Assembly: GCA_002353215.1 (NCBI GenBank) | Contig: DEJD01000039.1 | Span: 1 to 21,179 of the forward strand | Length of the DNA stretch: 21,179 bases | From: Prevotellaceae bacterium UBA2757 | GTDB lineage: Bacteria > Bacteroidota > Bacteroidia > Bacteroidales > Bacteroidaceae | Reading direction: 5' to 3' | Part shown: piece by piece, positions 15,696-21,179 of the stretch | How positions within the stretch are numbered: the first letter of the stretch is position 1 | Layout of the letters: the number at the start of each line of letters is the position of its first letter | The notes under the pieces: generated by a model | The model's database searches: none | The model's input: only the letters and a program-made list of their open reading frames with translations | What the model was told of the DNA's origin: nothing | Position numbers and translations under genes: made by a program

Positions 15696-15754
15696 GGTTA
15701 TTGGTTATAGGTTATTGGTTATTGACTTGTAATGGTTAGAGGTTAGTGATTAGA
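15696..15754 (+). repeat. Period-7 GGTTANN tandem arrays between tilS and the PAP2 gene
   Basis: Four contiguous heptamers GGTTATT, GGTTATA, GGTTATT, GGTTATT (15696-15723), then a 10-base break, then GGTTAGA, GGTTAGT, GATTAGA (15734-15754). AT-rich ATTAA-type sequence (15664-15695) joins the first array to the end of tilS. The gap between the convergent genes contains no evident terminator hairpin. Confidence 0.8.
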
Positions 15755-15762
15755 GAATGAGA

Positions 15763-16458
15763 TCAATATCCTATTGATACTGCATAAATGGTAACAAGAA
15801 TATAATTCAGGAAGATAATCGTAAGCAAAAGATTCATGTCATCTACAAGATAGCCAGTTGATGTAAAATGGGAAGACACGGGACTGCTGCTTAATCCCTG
15901 ACGTTTTGACACGAACTGCATGAGAAAATAGAAACAGGTGCCGAGAATTGCACCTATGATGAAGCCTACGAGTACATCACCCAAGTGGTGGACCCCCAAA
16001 TAAATACGTGTAAAAGTAGTTGAAAGTGACCAGCAGATAAGTGTTAGAGTCACATTACGATGCCGGAATAGCCACGAGAGGAATGTAGCTATACACATAG
16101 TGTTGCATGCATGACCCGAAAAGAATCCATATCGGCCTCCACGATAACCGCGCACTATATCGACCAGGTACATCAGTTCCGGGTCTTGAGTGGGTCGCCA
16201 ACGAGCTACCATAGGTTTTATGAGTCCCGAACAGAAACGGTCTGCAACAGCAATGAGAAGCACCATCGTGATGGTTATCAGAAGGGCTTGGCGCACATCA
16301 TTATTCTTGAAGATAATGAAAAACAAAGTCAGTATTACCAAAGACCATGAAAATGTGTTGGTATAGGTGTACATAACATTGTCCCAAAAGAGAGAATCGC
16401 TGCCGTTAAGTGCCAGCGTCCATTGATGATCCAGTTCGATAAGATGTGCTAAGTCCAT
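15763..16458 (-). CDS. PAP2-family membrane phosphatase
   Basis: A 231-residue integral membrane phosphatase of the PAP2/undecaprenyl-diphosphatase-like superfamily. All three signature blocks are present: K81-x6-R88-P89 (KPMVARWRP), SGH at 114-116, and R151-x5-H157-x3-D161 (RIYLGVHHLGD). About six hydrophobic segments surround them and an extra hydrophobic helix ends the protein (about 208-228). Likely substrates are lipid phosphates such as undecaprenyl diphosphate or phosphatidyl phosphates; the sequence does not decide. It starts 16 bases after batE on the same strand, so it is probably the last gene of the Bat operon transcript. Confidence 0.9.
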   Translation of the reverse strand: MDLAHLIELDHQWTLALNGSDSLFWDNVMYTYTNTFSWSLVILTLFFIIFKNNDVRQALLITITMVLLIAVADRFCSGLIKPMVARWRPTQDPELMYLVDIVRGYRGGRYGFFSGHACNTMCIATFLSWLFRHRNVTLTLICWSLSTTFTRIYLGVHHLGDVLVGFIIGAILGTCFYFLMQFVSKRQGLSSSPVSSHFTSTGYLVDDMNLLLTIIFLNYILVTIYAVSIGY

Positions 16459-16474
16459 ATATGTGGAGATAGTA

Positions 16475-17227
16475 TTATATTATTTCTACTGTATTAGATG
16501 GAATCCAACCTTGCTTGCCTTCTTCAAACTTTACTTCTATCCAACCTTTCATTGTCTGATCAAGAATCTCTACCTTAGAACCCTCGTGGATGAGGAATAG
16601 GTCGGTGCTATTATGACTTGGAGAACTCTTTACAGACACTGCCGGAGCCATTACTATTGCTGCAGCATGATCGCGAATCTCAGAATACTGAGAGTAGGCT
16701 GCAAGGTTGTGGAGCACTACAACAAGCATAAGAACTACACCAAAGGTAAAGGACACCTTTCTGACACGGATGTTGAAAGAAAGGAAATAGACGAGCAGGC
16801 TGATAAGGGCTATTATAAACAAAACGATAGCCTGTTTTGCCCAAGCATCAACACTTTGCAGGTGGGTAAAGTTGTTCCACCAGGTTACGAAGAACATTTT
16901 AGAAGGTGGCACCACCTTATCTACCGTCTTGCCACGGGCAAAGGTGAGGTTATTGCGAATATCGTTATCGCCAGGACTCAGTTCATAGGCACGTTCGTAG
17001 TTCAGAATAGCAAGTGGAATGCTGTCCAACTTATAATAACAGTTGCCAAGGTTGTAGTATATTTCGGCTGCCACACCCTGAGTATTCAGAATTTCATTGT
17101 ATGCAGCTGCTGCTTTCTTATATTGTTCCTTGCCGTAAAGGGCATCAGCTTCTGCCTTTGTCACAGCCATAGCCGGCATGGAAAGGACGGAGATGAGGAA
17201 TATGAATAGTATCTGTTTCATGTGCAT
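16475..17227 (-). CDS. batE: BatE-like protein: TPR repeats, two membrane segments, SH3-like domain
   Basis: Order of parts in 250 residues: signal peptide or N-terminal anchor (about 1-21), TPR-like helices (24-95, including YYNLGNCYYKL and AILNYERAYELSPGD), two membrane segments (about 131-150 and 157-177), and a C-terminal bacterial SH3-like domain (about 188-250, SVKSSP...GSKVEIL...GWIEVKF...GWIPS). This architecture and the position after batD match BatE of the Bacteroides aerotolerance operon. The ATG at 17227 overlaps the batD stop as TAATG, suggesting translational coupling; the ATG at 17221 is an alternative. Probably part of an envelope complex with the VWA proteins BatA and BatB; the molecular function is not settled. 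Confidence 0.88.
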   Translation of the reverse strand: MHMKQILFIFLISVLSMPAMAVTKAEADALYGKEQYKKAAAAYNEILNTQGVAAEIYYNLGNCYYKLDSIPLAILNYERAYELSPGDNDIRNNLTFARGKTVDKVVPPSKMFFVTWWNNFTHLQSVDAWAKQAIVLFIIALISLLVYFLSFNIRVRKVSFTFGVVLMLVVVLHNLAAYSQYSEIRDHAAAIVMAPAVSVKSSPSHNSTDLFLIHEGSKVEILDQTMKGWIEVKFEEGKQGWIPSNTVEII

Positions 17228-19065
17228 TATAGGCTATCTTCCATTTCACTGATAGTGCTGATGGCACTCTTGTATATATTCTCCATATTTTCATTTGCAT
17301 CGCCTGGAGCATAGCGGGCAAACTCGCAGTCGCTCATAGTCTTAAGGAATGCTGCTATGTGTTCGTGAGAAACATTGCTGGCAGAGAGTTCTGACTGTAT
17401 ACTGTCTTTGTTCAGACGTTCCTGTGGGATGTTAAGTTTGTCGGCTACATATCCGAGCATAGCACGCAATACCTCATCGTAGAACTCGTTCTGCTTGCGT
17501 TCAGCCAACAGTTTTTTTGCCTTCTTCATGCGGCGCAGAGCCATCTTATTGGCTTTCCTGCCACGTACACGAGCTTTATCATTGTTGGCTGCAATTCGTT
17601 TGTTGCCGATGATGATTGCAATGATGAAGAGGAAGAACGGAACGACATAGCTGACCAACTGATTAGTAGTGCCCCAGAGGGTCTGGTTTCGCTGTTCCAG
17701 TTTCGCATCACCCAATTTAATGTGACGGATATCCTTAGCCAGTTCTTTCACATCCTGTTGACTGTTAGAGTAGTCGGCTGTGTGAACAGTACCTCCCTTA
17801 CCCTTCTTCACCTTCAGGGTATATGGTTCGGTAGTCAGGGTCTTGTACGACTTGCTGTCGATATCGAAATAGACAAATTCGGCAGCAGGGATGGTAAATG
17901 TACCAGCATGACGAGGAACCACCAGATACTCAAAAGTCTTTGTACCCGAAAGGCCAGCGCGTGTAAGTGAGAAATTGTCGTTTATCTTTGCGTCGTACGT
18001 CTCGAAATCCTTCGGGAAGGCTATTTCCGGCGTACGTATGAGTTTCATGTTTCCAGCACCCTTTACACTCAGTTTCAGTGTCACTGCATCGTTGGCATCC
18101 ACTTCCTGAGTGTTGATAGAAGAAGACACAGCGAATTTACCCACAGCACCTGTGAACTTAGCTGGTTTTGCAGGCAGTGGCGATACGTGGATAGTGAGTT
18201 TTGGAGTAACAATCTTCTTCTTCACCTCCTGCATAGCTGAAACACCATTGAAGAAAGCATCGAACGGATCAACATTCTTGCGCGGAATAACAACCAAACC
18301 TTCATAAGTGATAGAAGGAATGACAAGGTCGCCACTTTTCTGTGGAAACAAAACATACTGACTCCAAATAACAGAACGATAGTTGCGTCCGTTATATGTC
18401 TCCAGTTCAAATTCCTTGTTGCGAGGCAGAGGAATCTCCTGAATCTGAAAACCGTCGAGTGTTGGCAGTTTTCCGTCCAGTTGTGTGAGGTTCAGCGTAG
18501 TATATATCTTATACGTAAGCAGGATTGCTTCCTGTTCATATACATTCGTACGGCTCGCAGTTGCAGTCATAAAGAGTTCAGACCCCGACACCTTCGCTGC
18601 TGCAGCACTCGACTGCTGCTGTTGCTGCTGTTGGTGAGCGACACCACCACCCTGTTGCTGAGCACTGGTTCCTCCACCCTGTCCGGCAGGAAGCACTTTC
18701 ACTGTAGCACTGTTAGAACGGAGCACCTTCCCGTCAACTGTTATGGAAGCAGGTTTGATGGTAAAGGTACCTGGTTGGGAAGCCATCACTACAAACGTAT
18801 AGGTGATAGTGCTCGACGACGACATGCGTCCATTGATAAACTGCACGCTGCTCTGTTGTGATGTGCTCGGACCGTATATTACGTCCAGACCTTCAAAATT
18901 CGGTGGGGTAAAATTACTGCCGCTTTGTGTATTTACAGTAAACTGAACACGGAATTTATCACCCTGCTCTACTGTTGACGGTGCTGAGAGTCGCATCGTG
19001 GCATCAGCAAAAGCATTAAGGGTTATCAGCGTGAATATGAATAATATGCTTGTAAAACGTTTCAT
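17227..19065 (-). CDS. batD: BatD-family protein (oxygen-tolerance operon)
   Basis: A 612-residue envelope protein. Seen: signal peptide (1-20), repeated immunoglobulin-like beta domains with the family pattern LSAPSTVEQGDKFRVQF (about 26-42) and the later LPTLDGF and AGTFTIPA segments, one membrane helix (about 470-488), and a cytoplasmic basic, helical tail ending in EMEDSL. Between the first and second beta domains is a low-complexity linker with a seven-Gln run (about 145-151) and GGG/AAAA stretches. Members of this family accompany the VWA proteins of the Bat operon and probably form a periplasm-spanning complex with them. Ten bases separate it from batB-batC upstream and its stop overlaps the batE start. 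Confidence 0.93.
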   Translation of the reverse strand: MKRFTSILFIFTLITLNAFADATMRLSAPSTVEQGDKFRVQFTVNTQSGSNFTPPNFEGLDVIYGPSTSQQSSVQFINGRMSSSSTITYTFVVMASQPGTFTIKPASITVDGKVLRSNSATVKVLPAGQGGGTSAQQQGGGVAHQQQQQQQSSAAAAKVSGSELFMTATASRTNVYEQEAILLTYKIYTTLNLTQLDGKLPTLDGFQIQEIPLPRNKEFELETYNGRNYRSVIWSQYVLFPQKSGDLVIPSITYEGLVVIPRKNVDPFDAFFNGVSAMQEVKKKIVTPKLTIHVSPLPAKPAKFTGAVGKFAVSSSINTQEVDANDAVTLKLSVKGAGNMKLIRTPEIAFPKDFETYDAKINDNFSLTRAGLSGTKTFEYLVVPRHAGTFTIPAAEFVYFDIDSKSYKTLTTEPYTLKVKKGKGGTVHTADYSNSQQDVKELAKDIRHIKLGDAKLEQRNQTLWGTTNQLVSYVVPFFLFIIAIIIGNKRIAANNDKARVRGRKANKMALRRMKKAKKLLAERKQNEFYDEVLRAMLGYVADKLNIPQERLNKDSIQSELSASNVSHEHIAAFLKTMSDCEFARYAPGDANENMENIYKSAISTISEMEDSL

Positions 19066-19075
19066 AATCGTTGGA

Positions 19076-20842
19076 TTACCAGTCTTTTTCCAGACTTCTT
19101 CTTGTAGCGTTCTGTTGCTTTAACTTTCTTTGTACTTCTTTCTCATCTTGCTGAGCAGAATTGAGTAACTGTTCAGCAGTCTGTTCCGACATATCGTTCT
19201 TATCCTCTTTTGGCTGTTGAGGTTTTTGTTGTTGTTCATTCTGCTGTTCAGGCTGCTGCTCAGGTTTCTTCTGTTCGTCTTTCTTCTCCTCCTCTTTCTG
19301 TTGCTGCTGATCCTGATTCTGCTGGTTCTGCTGTTGTTGCTGCTGACTCTTCTTCAACTGATACTGAGCCTTGGCAAGGTTATAGCGAGTCTCATTATCG
19401 TCTGGATTGCAACGCAGACTGCTCTTGTAGAGGTTTACAGCATTCTGGAAGGCAGACGTAGCATCCTGGTTGCTCTTCAGCAGGTAGGAACCCTGTGCAT
19501 ACCATACATTTCCAAGGTTATGATAATTCATGGCACGCTTCAGTTGGTTGTCAGACCCCAGCGAGTCAGCATCCATCATCTTAGCCACAGCCGTAGAATC
19601 CTTTCCTTGCAAGATGTATGTGAGTCCGAGGTTATAGAATGCTTCGAACGTAGGACGCACCTCCAGCGACTTCAGATAGTCTGTTTCAGCCTTGTCGTAC
19701 TGTTCGGAACGGAAACTGCGATTGCCTCGGCGCACATAGTCGCGTTCGTTTATCTGTGCAGATACAGTAGAATTTACAAATGTAAAACACAAAGCTAACA
19801 GTATGATTTGTGCTGACTTAGGCGTACGACTGAAGAGTGTGAGGCGACGCAGGAACGGACTTCTGCGTTCCATCACTATACACTCGGCTATGAGTACGAG
19901 AAGAAGCAGGATAGCAACAGCTATGAACTGTTCGTCATACTCCGAATACATAGACATAGAAATGTCAGCTTTCTGCATTTTCGAAATCTCTGCATCCAGG
20001 ATATCCTGTGCCTGATTCGATCTGTCCACATGTATGTATAGACCATTTCCAGCCTTAGCTATTTCCTTTCCTACCCTCTCATTGAGTTTGGTTGTAACCA
20101 CATTACCCGAGAGGTCTTTCTTGTACGAACCGTCACCCATCGGAATCGGACCACCATGATCGGTACCTACGGAAAGCACGAATATCTGCACTCCGGCCTT
20201 CTTCGCTTCTTTAGCCATTTCGATAGCGCCCTCCTCGTGGTCTTCTGCGTCAGTAATGAGAATCAGTGCCTTACCGACATTTTTCTTTTCTGAGAAACTG
20301 GCAATGGAGCGTTGGATAGCCTCTGCCACATTAGTACCTTGAACCGACACAGTCTCTGGGTTCAGCTGGTCAAGAAACATCTTAGCACTCACATAGTCGG
20401 CTGTCATAGGCAACAGGGTGATGGCAGAACCGGCAAATGCCACAAGTCCCACCTTATCGCGGTCGAACTGTTCGATGAGTTTGCTTACCATCATCTTCGA
20501 CTTATCCAGACGGCTTGGGTTCACGTCCTCACAAAGCATGGAGTACGAAACGTCACAAGCTATCATCACTTCTATTCCGGAACGTTTAACCTCTTCGTTG
20601 CGAGTGCCATACTGTGGACGAGCCATTATGAAAATGACAAGTGCAAGAGCAGCCATCATAAGTGCAAACTTAAGGTGTACTCTCACCCTCGACACGTCGG
20701 GCATCAGGTGAGCCATGAGGTTTACATCGCCAAACTTACGCAGTTGGCGGCGCATTCTCCAGCGGACAACTATGTATATAGCCACCAGCACTGGGATGAG
20801 CAATAACAAATACAAATATGTAGGATGTGCAAATCTGAACAT
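19076..20842 (-). CDS. batB-batC: Fused BatB-BatC protein: VWA domain plus TPR domain
   Basis: The 588-residue product joins two Bat proteins that are separate in some relatives. Residues 1-330 are BatB-like: N-terminal membrane segments (about 8-26 and 57-74), a von Willebrand factor A domain with a complete MIDAS (DVSYS 97-101, Thr170 in GTN, Asp198 in TDAED), and a membrane segment at 306-323. Residues 345-362 form another hydrophobic stretch ending VSAQ, which looks like the signal peptide of the original BatC. Then come TPR-like repeats (about 365-500), a Gln/Lys/Glu-rich linker (499-545) and a conserved-looking end NATRRSLEKDW. No stop or frame break lies at the junction, so the fusion is real in this sequence. 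The first half should bind metal and protein partners at the membrane. Confidence 0.9.
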   Translation of the reverse strand: MFRFAHPTYLYLLLLIPVLVAIYIVVRWRMRRQLRKFGDVNLMAHLMPDVSRVRVHLKFALMMAALALVIFIMARPQYGTRNEEVKRSGIEVMIACDVSYSMLCEDVNPSRLDKSKMMVSKLIEQFDRDKVGLVAFAGSAITLLPMTADYVSAKMFLDQLNPETVSVQGTNVAEAIQRSIASFSEKKNVGKALILITDAEDHEEGAIEMAKEAKKAGVQIFVLSVGTDHGGPIPMGDGSYKKDLSGNVVTTKLNERVGKEIAKAGNGLYIHVDRSNQAQDILDAEISKMQKADISMSMYSEYDEQFIAVAILLLLVLIAECIVMERRSPFLRRLTLFSRTPKSAQIILLALCFTFVNSTVSAQINERDYVRRGNRSFRSEQYDKAETDYLKSLEVRPTFEAFYNLGLTYILQGKDSTAVAKMMDADSLGSDNQLKRAMNYHNLGNVWYAQGSYLLKSNQDATSAFQNAVNLYKSSLRCNPDDNETRYNLAKAQYQLKKSQQQQQQNQQNQDQQQQKEEEKKDEQKKPEQQPEQQNEQQQKPQQPKEDKNDMSEQTAEQLLNSAQQDEKEVQRKLKQQNATRRSLEKDW

Positions 20843-20861
20843 TGTTGTTTTCTCTACTCTT

Positions 20862-21179
20862 TTAAGGCAATCTCTTTAACACTATATATCTCAGCAGGAT
20901 CTCCAGCAGCAGCACTATGAAAGCAGCCAGTGCATAGGGTTCAAACAGTTCACTGCGCTTACTGAATTCCTTTACGTTAAACTTCGTGCGCTCCATCTTG
21001 TCGATATCTGCATATACAGCAGACAGGTCGGCATTCTTCTGAGCTCGGAAATACCTACCCCCAGTCTCCTTTGAAATTCTGTTCATTGTAGGTTCGTCGA
21101 TTTCTACCGGCAACATAACCGTACTTCCCGTAGGCAGCGGATATGGAGCCATTCCGGTAGTACCGATTCCGATGGTATA
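20862..21179 (-). CDS. batA: BatA-like VWA protein, C-terminal part (cut by the window end)
   Basis: The reading frame is open to the last base; an internal ATG at 21152 is not the real start, because the upstream in-frame residues YTIGIGTTG continue the family motif found in VWA domains of BatA (YTIGIGT-x-G followed by APYP). The visible part has IDEPTMNRISKETGGRYFRA, IDKMERTKF and a C-terminal membrane helix (about the last 25 residues, LAAFIVLLLEILLRYIVL). It lies 19 bases upstream of batB-batC on the same strand. Being partial, the MIDAS cannot be checked. Confidence 0.88.
   Translation of the reverse strand, partial: YTIGIGTTGMAPYPLPTGSTVMLPVEIDEPTMNRISKETGGRYFRAQKNADLSAVYADIDKMERTKFNVKEFSKRSELFEPYALAAFIVLLLEILLRYIVLKRLP

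Noticed and set aside
15696..15754. Tandem heptamers considered as a CRISPR array or telomere-like element
   Set aside because: Units are 7 bases with no spacers, no cas genes are nearby, and the array is short and internal; simple tandem repeat is the better reading.
19217..19798. Plus-strand frame with a long Leu-rich stretch that looks like a membrane protein
   Set aside because: The Leu run is simply the reverse complement of the CAG/CAA Gln-rich linker of batB-batC.

Overview
The window reads as a chromosomal segment of a Bacteroidales bacterium, most likely a Prevotella-like gut or rumen species. Several start regions carry the Bacteroidota promoter -7 element (TAnnTTTG) and Shine-Dalgarno sites are essentially absent. 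The rplM-rpsI-rpsB-tsf order, a Bat (Bacteroides aerotolerance) operon, menaquinone genes and secreted polysaccharide- and peptide-degrading enzymes fit the same group. The species is an inference; no 16S gene is present.

Layout. 76-3262 (minus): a dipeptidyl-peptidase IV-type S9 peptidase followed by a secreted GH43-family protein, probably one transcription unit. 3441-4121 (plus): a small lipoprotein, divergent from the peptidase, ending in a strong bidirectional terminator. 4208-7435 (minus): the L13-S9-S2-EF-Ts translation operon with a structured ~200-nt leader before rplM and a second possible leader before rpsB. 7518-8408 (plus): a TIGR01212/YhcC-type radical SAM protein. 8418-10055 (minus): menA-ubiE(menG), the last two steps of menaquinone synthesis, with a near-leaderless menA promoter. 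10271-13203 (minus): a beta-barrel outer-membrane protein and a subtilisin-like (S8) exported protease. 13258-13329 (minus): tRNA-Cys(GCA) with a textbook promoter and terminator. 13544-15677 (plus): a GH10 xylanase and a short TilS. 15763-21179 (minus): the distal part of the Bat operon, namely batA (cut by the window end), a fused batB-batC, batD, batE and a PAP2 phosphatase.

How it fits together. The region mixes housekeeping functions (ribosome assembly, elongation, tRNA decoding, menaquinone) with envelope and nutrient-acquisition functions (peptidases, xylanase, GH43 protein, outer-membrane protein, Bat complex). Nothing in it looks like a phage, plasmid, insertion sequence, CRISPR or defence island.

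The most unusual points are: period-7 TTA-containing tandem arrays on both sides of the plus-strand xylanase/tilS block; a TilS that lacks its usual C-terminal domain and stops next to one of these arrays; the BatB-BatC fusion that turns BatC's signal peptide into an internal membrane anchor; an Asp where GH43 enzymes normally have the catalytic Glu; an outer-membrane protein gene that starts about 8 nt past a tRNA terminator with no clear promoter of its own; and the structured ribosomal-protein leader. I did not find a convincing wholly new biological system.
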